This document shows positions 35,267 through 44,180 of a stretch of 64,000 bases of DNA, piece by piece. How positions within the stretch are numbered: position 1 is the first letter of the stretch; each line of letters opens with the position of its first letter. Source of the stretch: Bacillota bacterium (GTDB lineage: Bacteria; Bacillota_A; Clostridia; Lachnospirales; Lachnospiraceae); contig JAEZSL010000082.1 in the NCBI GenBank assembly GCA_023443925.1, forward strand, positions 1-64,000, in the 5' to 3' direction. The notes beneath the pieces are model-generated. The model did no database searches and was not told the DNA's origin. It saw nothing but the letters and a program-made list of their open reading frames with translations. Both the position numbers and the translations under genes were made by a program.

Positions 35267-37609
35267 ATGAAGCAAAATGGAATAAGAACTTTTAAATTAT
35301 TCAGGAAATCGAAGGCACATACCATTTTGTATCAATTTATGGTGACGTATTTTATTGTATTATTTATTCCTTTATTTATTTGCAGTGGTTATTATATAAG
35401 AATGATCTCGGTAATCGGCAATGACGATGTACAGACGAGGAAAAATGAACTAAAGCATGCTGCGGTTTTAGTGGATACCATGCTGGATGAATTTTCTTAT
35501 CTGGGAGACAGTCTTGCCTCCAACAGCAGCGTAAATTCCTTTAAGCGGATTACCACTGCTTTTGGTAGCCCTAATTCCTATAAGATTTATGAATTGCATG
35601 AAGAACTTCCGGATCTATACCAGATTAATCAGTCCATATTCGATTATTATATTTTCTTTGATAAAAGCGAAACGGTTGTAAATAGGCGCATTGCCTATAC
35701 ATACAAGGATTTCTATAATCTCTACCTGCATGAGAAAAAGTATAAAAGCTACGAGGACTGGTACCGGCATATAAAAGAAGATAAAGTGGTTTACGGATTA
35801 AGTCCCTTGGAAACTTATCAATATAAAAAAGATACCTCACTGAATATGATTGCCTATACCAGACCAATGATTTATGGAGATTATTATGGTAAAAGCAGGA
35901 TACAGATCCTGTTTAAAGATACGGTGTTAGAGACCTTAATGCCGGCTCGTGCGGATAATAGTATACAATATATAAAAGATTTTCAGGGCAGGCTGCTTTA
36001 TTATAGAGCCCAGGGTGAGCCAATAAAAATGACTGAGGGTGATGTAAGTAGCGCGGTGGATGCAGTAATTACTAAAATAAAGAACCCTGAGAACCAGACA
36101 GTATTACTTGATAAAGAAAAATATCTGGTTATCCGGTATGTATCAGACAAATCCGGGCTGGAATATTATATGCTGCAGCCGATGGTGGCAGTTAACAGCA
36201 GGAGCATGTATAGTATATTCGTGCTGGCTGTTTTTATTTTTGCTGCCGTTACGGTGGGAATCATTTTAAGTTATTATATGTCAAAGAAAAGTGCAACCCC
36301 TATCAATGATATTATGAAAGAGGTTTCTCAAAGTACGGAACCATTTAAAGGGCATCAGGCAGTATTTTTGAGTTTAAAGGAGACTTTTAATCATCTGGTA
36401 AATACCAATACGGATATGGTACGGGTCATTGAAAGCCAGAAACCTTTTTTAAGAAATGCTTTTTTTAACCGTTTATTATACGGGAATTTCACCACGGAGG
36501 AAGAGGCGTCCGTCATTGCTGATAATATTGGACTGCCCCACAAAGACAGAAGCTTTGGTATCCTGATTTTCCGTTTCAACACAGAAATAGATAAAATAGT
36601 AGAAGATGATCTGAAACTGATTAACTCCTGTATTCTTTCACTGATTGAGGTAATGAAAGAGATACTTCCGGACAGCCTTTATACGAATCTTGACGGTAAT
36701 CAGGTTGTACTGATGCTGAGTATTGATAAGAAGAGCAGCGGGTATTTCAAAGACGAAACGGAACTAAAAATCAGGAAAATCAAAGAAGCTATGCCGGCTA
36801 ATGTATCGGAGCAGTTTTTTGTATATGGCGGTAATGAGGTGGAGAGCCTCACAGAACTTAAGGACTCCTATAACAATGCGGTGTATATGTTCCAGAATGA
36901 AAAAGGACAGATTGATAATACCGTCATCTGGTATATTAATAACTTTGTAAATATTCCTTCCTATCCGCCTCAGGATTTTTCCTTAAAACTGATGCATTAT
37001 GTAATGGCAGGAGATAACGAGGGGCTCCATGACGCATTGGAAGACATTGTCCGGAAGTATTTTATTGAGAACAACCTGCCGGTGTACCTACAGCATATGC
37101 TTCTGAATGAATTGCAGACCGTATTATTCCGTATAATCCGCCGGATTGGGACGGACGAATCGGAATACCGTACTTATTATAGTAAACTGGAAGAAAATAA
37201 TAATGCAACCCTGCTAAGCCAGATCACCCTTACCCTTAACCTCTACCGTACAGTTTGTAAAGGTGTCGATGATAAAAAGAAGCTTAAGGACACTTCAGCC
37301 ATAACCGCTTCCATTGCTTCTTATATTGACATTAATTACGGTGACAAAAATCTGTCCCTTACCAGCGTAGCAGATATATTTAAAATAAGTGAACCCTATT
37401 TATCCAGTGTATTTAAGCAGTCCCTGGGAATTAATTTTTCTACCTATATGGAAGGAATCAGAATTGACAAGGCAAAGGATTTTTTGGTCAAGACCACTTT
37501 GTCAATCGGAGAAATCTCAAATAATGTAGGTTATGGATCGGTTAATTCTTTCTGCCGGGCTTTTAAAAGGGTAACGGGAACCAGTGCTTCCGAATACAGA
37601 AAAAAATAA
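35267..37609 (+). CDS. Membrane-bound AraC-type regulator with extracellular sensor
   Basis: A 780-residue one-component sensor. A helix near residues 20-45 and another near 310-335 enclose a Cache-like extracellular domain; a short HAMP-like linker and an intermediate cytoplasmic domain (about 380-640) follow, and the last 100 residues are a two-HTH AraC domain ending in KRVTGTSASEYRKK. Such proteins sense outside sugar and act on DNA while in the membrane. Start 35267 has AAGGAG 7 bp upstream; earlier in-frame ATG lacks an SD. The protein at 54298-56574 has the same plan. Nearest target is the importer at 39983-43769, beyond two small genes. Confidence 0.9.
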   Translation: MKQNGIRTFKLFRKSKAHTILYQFMVTYFIVLFIPLFICSGYYIRMISVIGNDDVQTRKNELKHAAVLVDTMLDEFSYLGDSLASNSSVNSFKRITTAFGSPNSYKIYELHEELPDLYQINQSIFDYYIFFDKSETVVNRRIAYTYKDFYNLYLHEKKYKSYEDWYRHIKEDKVVYGLSPLETYQYKKDTSLNMIAYTRPMIYGDYYGKSRIQILFKDTVLETLMPARADNSIQYIKDFQGRLLYYRAQGEPIKMTEGDVSSAVDAVITKIKNPENQTVLLDKEKYLVIRYVSDKSGLEYYMLQPMVAVNSRSMYSIFVLAVFIFAAVTVGIILSYYMSKKSATPINDIMKEVSQSTEPFKGHQAVFLSLKETFNHLVNTNTDMVRVIESQKPFLRNAFFNRLLYGNFTTEEEASVIADNIGLPHKDRSFGILIFRFNTEIDKIVEDDLKLINSCILSLIEVMKEILPDSLYTNLDGNQVVLMLSIDKKSSGYFKDETELKIRKIKEAMPANVSEQFFVYGGNEVESLTELKDSYNNAVYMFQNEKGQIDNTVIWYINNFVNIPSYPPQDFSLKLMHYVMAGDNEGLHDALEDIVRKYFIENNLPVYLQHMLLNELQTVLFRIIRRIGTDESEYRTYYSKLEENNNATLLSQITLTLNLYRTVCKGVDDKKKLKDTSAITASIASYIDINYGDKNLSLTSVADIFKISEPYLSSVFKQSLGINFSTYMEGIRIDKAKDFLVKTTLSIGEISNNVGYGSVNSFCRAFKRVTGTSASEYRKK

Positions 37610-37627
37610 GGAATGAGAGGGTTATGA

Positions 37628-39445
37628 ATGGTTAAAAACAAGAAAATAGTTTGGGGCATCTTAATAATTGCAGCGGTATTTTGCTTGAGCTTTTTTATTT
37701 TGATTCGGTTTAATTTATTAAAAATAAATGAGAATGGGGAAGATAAGAACGGTTCTAAGGCGGTCAAAGTGGAACTGTTCTATAACGGACCCTGTGAATC
37801 CTGTAAGGAAAATGAGAAATTTGATAAAGCCGTCAGAGAAAATATCCTAAAGTTTAACCAGGATGTTAAAATAACCTGTATTGCTTACAATGTATTCAAA
37901 GAACAAGATAAAGAATTTATGGATAAACGTATCAAAACCCTGGGGATAGCTGAGTCGGATGCCAAGGTACCCTTTGCTTTGATGGACGGTGAAGTCTATA
38001 AAGGAAGTTATGATGAAATCGGCAGTCAGATCGGCAAAGATATAAGTGATCGAGGGGAAGATACAAATAAAGACATAGGAGAAGATTCAAATAAAGATCG
38101 AGGGGAAGATTCGAATAAAGGCATAGGGGAAGATTCAAATAAAGATCGAGGGGAAGATTCGAATAAAGGCATAGGGGAAGATTCAAATAAAGATAGAGGG
38201 AAAGATTCAAATATAGACATAGGGAAAGATTTAAATAAAGATATAGGTGGAGATAAAAGTAAAAATATAAATAAAGATATAAATAAAAATACAAGTGAAG
38301 ATATAAGTGAGGATACAAGTAAAGATAAGGATGCCAGAAGTATTATCTTGAATGCAGCTCCCAGCGATAGTATCCTTCTGCTCTTTACTACATATTCCTG
38401 TGGCAGCTGTGCACAAGTTAAAGAGTTCATCCAAAGTACTCTGAAAAATGAATATATAATTAAGAAGGAACAGGGCAAGGTTATATCCAAAGTAAAACTG
38501 ATTGAGTGTAACATATTGAATTCAGGGAATCTGGAATTATTAAATGAACTTATGAAGCAATATGCTGTACCGGGTAATGAACAGCAGGTACCGCTAATAT
38601 TCTACCAAAATGGTTTCCTGTCGGGAGAAACAGCCATCAAAAACGGTCTGGTGAAGGTAATTGAAAACGGCAGCGCCATGGGCTTTTCGTGGAAAGCAGG
38701 AGAAACTTCACCGGTAAGGGATAAGATAGAAGGAAAGGATTTATTAAAGCTTGGGGCTACAGGATTATTAAATGGCCTAAACCCCTGTTCTGCATCCATG
38801 CTGCTCATGGTTTTATCCCTGCTATTAATGTCCGGCAAGGATTTTTTAAAAGGAAGTTTCAGTTATATGGCAGGAAAGATACTTGCTTATCTGGGGATGG
38901 GAATGGGTGCCTTTTTTGTATTTACTGTAATTAAGGAAGCTTATTTTACCCGCATGGAACAGATCCTGACTATATGCTTTGCTTTTCTTGCACTGGTTCT
39001 AAGTATTTTGAATTTTATTGATTTCTGGAATGCCAGAAAAAAGAATTATGGCAGAATAATGGTGCAGCTGCCAAAAAAGCTAAGACATTTTAATCATTCC
39101 ATTATCAAAAAACTTGAAAATATTCCAGGAACGTTCTTACTGCCGGTGTTATTTATACTTGGGGTGGTTATTTCGGCGGGTGAGTTCTTTTGTACGGGGC
39201 AGCTCTATGCGGCATCTATTTTATACATGGTGAAAGAGAAACAGGAGCTGACCTTTATGGTATTCTGGATGCTTTTAATCTATGTTCTGGCCATGTGCAT
39301 ACCCCAGGGAATTATTATCTTTATCATAAATAAAAGCAGGAATCTGCCGGCGGTATCCAGAATTACCCTACAGGGTATGCCGGCGGTAAAATTAATATAT
39401 GGATTTTTGTTCCTGCTGTTATTTATACTTTTATTATTTTTCTGA
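37628..39445 (+). CDS. Two-thioredoxin-domain, DsbD/CcdA-like membrane protein with repetitive linker
   Basis: A 605-residue protein of uncommon build. One N-terminal membrane anchor (8-28) is followed by a thioredoxin-like domain with CESC at 56-59, then a hydrophilic linker of 8-residue repeats (about 143-235, GEDSNKDR/GEDSNKGI), a second thioredoxin-like domain with CGSC at 258-261, and a C-terminal six-helix DsbD/CcdA-type domain (GLNPCSAS, and GEFFCTGQ) with one Cys in each half. The natural reading is a relay carrying electrons from the cytoplasm through the membrane domain to two extracellular thioredoxin domains. Gene starts 19 bp after the AraC sensor. The partner protein is unknown. 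Confidence 0.75.
   Translation: MVKNKKIVWGILIIAAVFCLSFFILIRFNLLKINENGEDKNGSKAVKVELFYNGPCESCKENEKFDKAVRENILKFNQDVKITCIAYNVFKEQDKEFMDKRIKTLGIAESDAKVPFALMDGEVYKGSYDEIGSQIGKDISDRGEDTNKDIGEDSNKDRGEDSNKGIGEDSNKDRGEDSNKGIGEDSNKDRGKDSNIDIGKDLNKDIGGDKSKNINKDINKNTSEDISEDTSKDKDARSIILNAAPSDSILLLFTTYSCGSCAQVKEFIQSTLKNEYIIKKEQGKVISKVKLIECNILNSGNLELLNELMKQYAVPGNEQQVPLIFYQNGFLSGETAIKNGLVKVIENGSAMGFSWKAGETSPVRDKIEGKDLLKLGATGLLNGLNPCSASMLLMVLSLLLMSGKDFLKGSFSYMAGKILAYLGMGMGAFFVFTVIKEAYFTRMEQILTICFAFLALVLSILNFIDFWNARKKNYGRIMVQLPKKLRHFNHSIIKKLENIPGTFLLPVLFILGVVISAGEFFCTGQLYAASILYMVKEKQELTFMVFWMLLIYVLAMCIPQGIIIFIINKSRNLPAVSRITLQGMPAVKLIYGFLFLLLFILLLFF
38054..38332 (+). repeat. Coding 24-bp tandem repeats in the thioredoxin/DsbD-like gene
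   Basis: A 24-bp unit beginning GGGGAAGATTCAAATAAAG repeats in frame about six times with slow decay at the 3' side, then turns into shorter degenerate Asn/Lys/Asp/Ile-rich codons. Alternating units encode NKDR and NKGI, so the DNA also repeats at 48 bp. Unit identity is highest in the middle, which suggests recent slippage and a length likely to vary between strains. The minus-strand frames over it are low-complexity artefacts. Confidence 0.92.
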
Positions 39446-39745
39446 AAATTCTACCCGGGTGATATGAGAAAGCCCGGTCCATACGGACAAATTATCCAGC
39501 CACTGCGGCGGAATGGACAAAAAATTACAATTGAGACCGGCTTCCAGTTCTGCCAGCAGGCGGACCCTTACTGCATCCCTGTGGATGTAGCAGGGTTCCG
39601 GATCATTAAAAAAATCAATACTCTTTTCAATAATAATATTCTCCGATAAAGGAAGATCATCCCATCTCCCCTGATAGATCACGCGGTTTTCGTTGAAAAT
39701 ATCAATGTGTATTTTTTTCTTTTTGTCTTTTTTTAATGTAAACAT
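39434..39745 (-). CDS. Hypothetical small protein
   Basis: A 103-residue protein I do not recognise. It is hydrophilic with a Lys-rich start (KKDKKKKIHIDIF), has no membrane segment or signal peptide, and contains two cysteines (EPCYIH, LNCNFL). A good minus-strand SD (AAGGTGA, seven bases before the ATG) supports it as real. Its last 12 bases overlap the end of the thioredoxin/DsbD-like gene on the other strand. It is divergent from the importer at 39983 with about 240 bp of AT-rich DNA between them. Confidence 0.6.
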   Translation of the reverse strand: MFTLKKDKKKKIHIDIFNENRVIYQGRWDDLPLSENIIIEKSIDFFNDPEPCYIHRDAVRVRLLAELEAGLNCNFLSIPPQWLDNLSVWTGLSHITRVEFSEK

Positions 39746-39982
39746 GAAAAATCACCTTTATTTCACAATTTCAGATTTTTTTGTTTCTTTTTTTCCTTTA
39801 CAGCAGGAGCGGATGTTGTAATTATATCATTATCCACCCGCCCGCGCAAGTTTGGTAAAAGTCCAGAAAGCCTTGAAAACAGCGGGTTCTTAAAATATGA
39901 ATAGTGGAAAAAAAGTATTGTATATATATTTTTAAACGGTATTGTGCAATGATGAAAAAAAGAAAAGGAAGAGGTGAAAGAA

Positions 39983-40936
39983 TTGCTTAACATTAGTAAA
40001 GCAAATGTAACAGTTCAAAAAAAAGGAAGCTTTCTAAAATATTTCTCTGCCCATTGGCAATTATATTTTATGATAGCACTGCCTTTAATTGTATTACTGC
40101 TTTTTGCTTATGGCCCCATGTACGGCGTTATACTTGCTTTTAAGAATTATAAGATAAGCCTGGGAATATGGGATAGCCCATGGGCTGATAATTATGGTTT
40201 TAATAATTTTATAAGGTTCTTTAAAAACTATAATTTTAAAGAATGTCTCCGCAATACACTGGTTGTTTCCATATATTCCATGGTGGTGAGCATACCTTGT
40301 TCCATATTTTTAGCAATCTCATTGAATTACGCTAAAAATGTTGCATTTAAAAAGGTAGTCCAGCTGGTTACATATTGTCCGTATTTTATATCTACAATCG
40401 TATTTGTCGGAATTATTAATATCATTATGGACAACAGAACCGGCGTAATCGGCAGTTTTCTTTATAAGAATTTTGATATTAACATATTGGGCAGTGCCGG
40501 GTTGTTTCCTTCTCTTTATGTATGGTCCGGTGTCTGGCAGGGGATAGGTTTCAGCGCAATTATTTATATTGCTGCCCTGGCCGGTGTGGACATGGAGCAG
40601 CATGAAGCGGCCATTATCGACGGGGCTACTCTCTTACAGAGAATACGGTTTGTGGATATACCCGCAATTATACCTACGGTGGTTATTATGATGATTTTAA
40701 ATATGGGAAGTCTCTTAAATGTGGGATATGAGAAAGTGCTTGCCATGCAGAACCAGAATAACCTGATTACTTCTGAGATAATTACTACCTATTCTTATAA
40801 GGTATCCTTGGTTTCCACATTTCCGGATTATCCGTATTCTACCGCAATCGGATTGTTCCAATCCCTGGTTGGATTGGTGCTGATACTTGCAGCTAATAAA
40901 ATTGCCAATAAAGTATCGGGAAATGGTTTTATGTAA
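39983..40936 (+). CDS. ABC sugar importer permease, LplB type
   Basis: A permease of about 317 residues with six helices. LplB-type blocks are YGPMYGVILAFKNYKI and the EAA loop EAAIIDGATLLQRIRFVDIP near residue 215. The start is uncertain: TTG 39983 has GAGGTG at good spacing, while GTG 39974 lies inside that site. It opens the third importer, followed by a YtcP permease and a binding protein, and lies upstream of the GH43-GH95-GH2 block, for which it is the obvious uptake system. Confidence 0.9.
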   Translation: MLNISKANVTVQKKGSFLKYFSAHWQLYFMIALPLIVLLLFAYGPMYGVILAFKNYKISLGIWDSPWADNYGFNNFIRFFKNYNFKECLRNTLVVSIYSMVVSIPCSIFLAISLNYAKNVAFKKVVQLVTYCPYFISTIVFVGIINIIMDNRTGVIGSFLYKNFDINILGSAGLFPSLYVWSGVWQGIGFSAIIYIAALAGVDMEQHEAAIIDGATLLQRIRFVDIPAIIPTVVIMMILNMGSLLNVGYEKVLAMQNQNNLITSEIITTYSYKVSLVSTFPDYPYSTAIGLFQSLVGLVLILAANKIANKVSGNGFM

Positions 40937-40967
40937 AGAGAGAAAAATATGAAAATATGAAACACAG

Positions 40968-41034
40968 AAAGGTTGCCATAATAGGCTTCATCCGGCCTGT
41001 CAAATATGGCGTACCGTAAGCCAAACTTACGGTA
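40968..41034 (+). promoter_or_regulatory. Hairpin element copy C plus second hairpin before permease
   Basis: AAAGGTTGCCATA, a loop, and TATGGC (stem 40975-40980 with 41005-41010) match the layout of the elements at 3836, 17031 and 56846. Directly after it, TACCGTAAG (41012-41020) pairs with CTTACGGTA (41026-41034) over a 5-nt loop. Together they fill the 114-bp gap between the two permease genes and end seven bases before GGGGA of the next SD. Confidence 0.5.
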
Positions 41035-41050
41035 TGTAATGGGGAAAATT

Positions 41051-41941
41051 ATGAAGAGTAGAAGAATAACACAGGATAAGGTTGTTTATTTTATTAATTA
41101 TATATTGCTCACCTTGCTGTTAATTGTTGTGGTATATCCTATCATTTATATTATCAGCTGCTCGTTCAGCAGCGGTAGTGCACTGATTTCCGGAAAGGTC
41201 AAACTTTTTCCGGTAGGGTTTACCCTGGACAGCTATGAAACAGTATTTAAATATAAATCAATTTGGACCGGTTTTAGGAATTCCTTTATTTATACGGTCT
41301 GCGGAGCTTTAATCAGTATAATCCTGACCCTGTTTGCAGCGTATCCTTTATCCAGGGATGATTTCCGGGGAAGAAAAATATTTACAGGACTTTTTTTGTT
41401 TACCATGATGTTTTCCGGTGGATTAATACCTACCTTTTTATTAATTAAGGATCTGAAGATGATAAATACTATGTGGGCTCTTATTCTGCCCGGTGCAGTC
41501 AGTGCCTATAATGTTATCGTTGCAAGAACCTTTTTTAATCAGACCATTCCCAAGGAATTACTGGAAGCCTCAAAGATGGACGGCTGTTCTGATTTTAAGT
41601 TCTTTTCAATGATAGTAATACCCTTGTCTAAACCCATCATAGCGGTGCTTAGTCTTTGGGTAACGGTAGCCTTATGGAATTCTTATTTTAATCCTATGAT
41701 TTACATCAATTCCGTAGATAAATACCCCTTACAGCTGGTACTCAGAAAAATTCTTCTGATGTCCCAGGTGGATCTGTCTTCCGCTAATGTAGATCCGGTT
41801 ATGGTGGCAAAGAACCAGTATTTAAGTGAAATGCTAAAGTATGGAACAATTATTATCAGCAGTCTTCCCTTAATGATTGCGTATCCTTTTGTACAAAAAT
41901 ACTTTGTAAAGGGAGTTATGATTGGTTCTGTTAAAGGCTGA
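41051..41941 (+). CDS. ABC sugar importer permease, YtcP type
   Basis: A 296-residue six-helix permease of the YtcP branch, with EAA loop EASKMDGCSDFKFFSMIVIP near residue 180 and the typical C-terminal QKYFVKGVMIGSVKG. ATG 41051 is chosen; the in-frame ATG at 41006 would place the second hairpin of the intergenic element inside the coding region and has no SD. The 114-bp gap to the upstream permease is wider than in the window's other importers and carries two hairpins. Partner of the LplB permease and of the binding protein that follows. Confidence 0.9.
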   Translation: MKSRRITQDKVVYFINYILLTLLLIVVVYPIIYIISCSFSSGSALISGKVKLFPVGFTLDSYETVFKYKSIWTGFRNSFIYTVCGALISIILTLFAAYPLSRDDFRGRKIFTGLFLFTMMFSGGLIPTFLLIKDLKMINTMWALILPGAVSAYNVIVARTFFNQTIPKELLEASKMDGCSDFKFFSMIVIPLSKPIIAVLSLWVTVALWNSYFNPMIYINSVDKYPLQLVLRKILLMSQVDLSSANVDPVMVAKNQYLSEMLKYGTIIISSLPLMIAYPFVQKYFVKGVMIGSVKG

Positions 41942-41987
41942 GTATGAACCTTTTAAGGTTTATATATAAATAATAGGAGGAAATACT

Positions 41988-43769
41988 ATGAAAAAGAGAA
42001 GGTTTTCTAACAAACGCATGCTATCACTATTCGTTTTAATTGCTATGGTAGTATCGTTATTGGGAGGTTGCGGTAAATCAGACACAAAATCTTCCAATCC
42101 CAAAACAGAGGATTCAAAATCAACGTCTACTGAAGATCCGTTTCAATTCGAATCGGTTAAAGATGTAACTTTTCCGCTGAAGGAAAAACTTGAATTAACT
42201 GTTTTTGTATATGCCACTGCTACAGGCGGCGGTACCTATCAGGATAATTATGTAACTGACTGGATTGAGGAAAAAACAAATATCCATTTAAATTATGTAT
42301 ATGATTTAGATGGTGATGATGCAAAAACCAAATTAAATCTTGTTATGACAGATGCCGCCAGTCTGCCGGATATCTTCCTGGCTACGAACTGGACCAAATC
42401 TGAAGTACAGTCCTATGGACAGCAGGGACTGATTCTCCCTCTGAATGATTATCTGAAAGATGCACCGAACTGGAACGCCAACAATGAAAAGAGCCCTACC
42501 AGAAAAGCGGATATTACCATGACTGACGGAAATATCTATACATATGGTGATGAGAATGAATGCTTTCATTGTATGTTCCAGAACAGAATGTGGATCTATA
42601 TGCCTTGGGTAGAAAAGCTCAACGACGGAAAAGTTCCTCAGACTACGGATGAATTATATGATTATATGAAAAAAGTGAAAACACAGGATCCCAATGGAAA
42701 TGGTATCGCAGATGAAGTACCTATGACCGGTTTTATCGGCGGCTGGGCAACGGATCCCACTGTTTGGATGATTAATTCCTTTGTACAGTGTAATAATCCA
42801 TTAAGCAATACAAATCCTACCATAGCAGCCGGACTGGTTGTTAATAATGGTAAGATTGAGTACTCTGTAATGAAAGATCAGTATAAAGAAGCACTAAAAT
42901 ATATGAATAAACTTTATAAAGAAGGTTTACTGGATAATCAGACCTTTACTCAGGACAATACCCAGTTTAATTCAGTTTTAAGTAGTGATAATGGCCACCT
43001 GGTAGGATTATATGCTAATGGTGGTATTACTGCAGACGGAGATAATTTCTGGGCTAAAAAGCCTGGTGACTGGCAGAACTGGCAATGCCTTGAGCCTGTT
43101 GCAGGACCAGAGGGAGTAAGACTGGCAGCCAGAGGTATTACCACTTACTTTGGTTCTTCTATCGGAAGTATATCAGCAAACTGTAAATATCCTGTTATAG
43201 CAGCAGCATTATTTGACTTCCTGGCATCAGAAGAAGCTACCAATGTACAGGCATATGGACCGGAAGGCTTTGGCTGGGACTGGGCAACAGAGGGAACTTC
43301 TCTGGGAGATGGTACTCCGAAATATGAGACACATACAATTCCGGACGATTTTGACTGGGTTGGTAATGGATTTCCCAAAAATTATGCTCACAAGGCTTAT
43401 ACTTCCGATGCTATGTTCAGATCCAGTACGGTAGATTTCCGTTCTGCCTTAAAGATTGAAAATCCGGAAGTGGATGTAGAGTACGTATTCCAGAAAGCAG
43501 CGGAAAAATATGAGAAATATTCACCGGATGTTAACTCGCTGATTCCAAACCTTGCCTTTGAAGGAGAGGACAGCCAGGCTATCTCTGAATATACACTAAC
43601 CATCGGCGGTTTTGTAAACCAGGCTACGGTTCAGTTTATTACCGGAAATATGGATATTGACAAAGAATGGGATAATTATATCAGCAAATTAAAGGATATG
43701 GGAGTAGATGACTATATTGCGCGCTATCAGAAATGCTATGATGCGTATATGAAGGCAGCAGGCAAGTAA
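41988..43769 (+). CDS. Sugar-binding lipoprotein of the third importer
   Basis: A 593-residue extracellular binding protein. A basic N-terminus, a hydrophobic stretch and a lipobox ending at Cys28 (SLLGGC) mark it as a lipoprotein; a Ser/Lys/Thr tether follows. Size and sequence (VEKLNDGKVPQTTDELYDY type segments) fit the large binding proteins that go with LplB/YtcP. AGGAGG lies upstream, and a small palindrome (AACCTTTTAAGGTT, 41946-41959) sits in the short gap after the permease. It ends the importer operon; a large terminator follows. Confidence 0.92.
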   Translation: MKKRRFSNKRMLSLFVLIAMVVSLLGGCGKSDTKSSNPKTEDSKSTSTEDPFQFESVKDVTFPLKEKLELTVFVYATATGGGTYQDNYVTDWIEEKTNIHLNYVYDLDGDDAKTKLNLVMTDAASLPDIFLATNWTKSEVQSYGQQGLILPLNDYLKDAPNWNANNEKSPTRKADITMTDGNIYTYGDENECFHCMFQNRMWIYMPWVEKLNDGKVPQTTDELYDYMKKVKTQDPNGNGIADEVPMTGFIGGWATDPTVWMINSFVQCNNPLSNTNPTIAAGLVVNNGKIEYSVMKDQYKEALKYMNKLYKEGLLDNQTFTQDNTQFNSVLSSDNGHLVGLYANGGITADGDNFWAKKPGDWQNWQCLEPVAGPEGVRLAARGITTYFGSSIGSISANCKYPVIAAALFDFLASEEATNVQAYGPEGFGWDWATEGTSLGDGTPKYETHTIPDDFDWVGNGFPKNYAHKAYTSDAMFRSSTVDFRSALKIENPEVDVEYVFQKAAEKYEKYSPDVNSLIPNLAFEGEDSQAISEYTLTIGGFVNQATVQFITGNMDIDKEWDNYISKLKDMGVDDYIARYQKCYDAYMKAAGK

Positions 43770-43802
43770 TAAGAACGAAATAGTTTAAGAATTGCTCAGA
43801 GT

Positions 43803-43920
43803 GGGTGCTGTTGCAAATGTAAGGTTATTAAACCCAGACAAAGCGTATGGATATATTTTGCATCACTTCCGTATTCTTACCCGGGGAATTACTTTTTATT
43901 TTGCGGCAGCCCCCTTTTTA
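43803..43920 (+). terminator. Large terminator-ended stem-loop after the third importer
   Basis: GGGTGCTGTTGCAAA (43803-43817) pairs with TTTTGCGGCAGCCC (43899-43912), with one bulge and two G-T wobbles, and TTTTTA follows. The loop is about 80 nt and has further short pairings (GTAAG/CTTAC). The outer stem is the same as at 35100-35215. The remaining gap 43921-44180 is AT-rich promoter DNA for the GH43 operon with nothing else I can name. Confidence 0.65.
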
Positions 43921-44180
43921 TGCAACCGGATTCCAGCGTTAAAAGGTTTCTACACATATATTTTTTGAAATATGTATATCAATCATGCAAAGCAGAATTA
44001 GACCTTTCACACTTGAATCGTAGAAGAACATGCGTCTGTTATATAAACATTTTATTATATCATTAATATAGTTCATATAAGCCTTAGTATTTATCATTGA
44101 ATCATTAAATCCGGTATTCTATAATAAATCATTCATTAAAATACAGAGAAAACAACATACAGAAAATGGAGGAATTATTT

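Noticed and set aside
37932..38514. Two minus-strand proteins over the repeat linker (128 and 162 residues)
   Set aside because: Low-complexity shadows of the in-frame repeats (Leu/Tyr- or Ser/Pro/Leu-rich), no SD, and the plus-strand protein is well supported.
39763..39993. 76-codon minus-strand protein before the third importer
   Set aside because: Overlaps the promoter and SD of the importer, is dominated by Phe/Ser, and has no SD.
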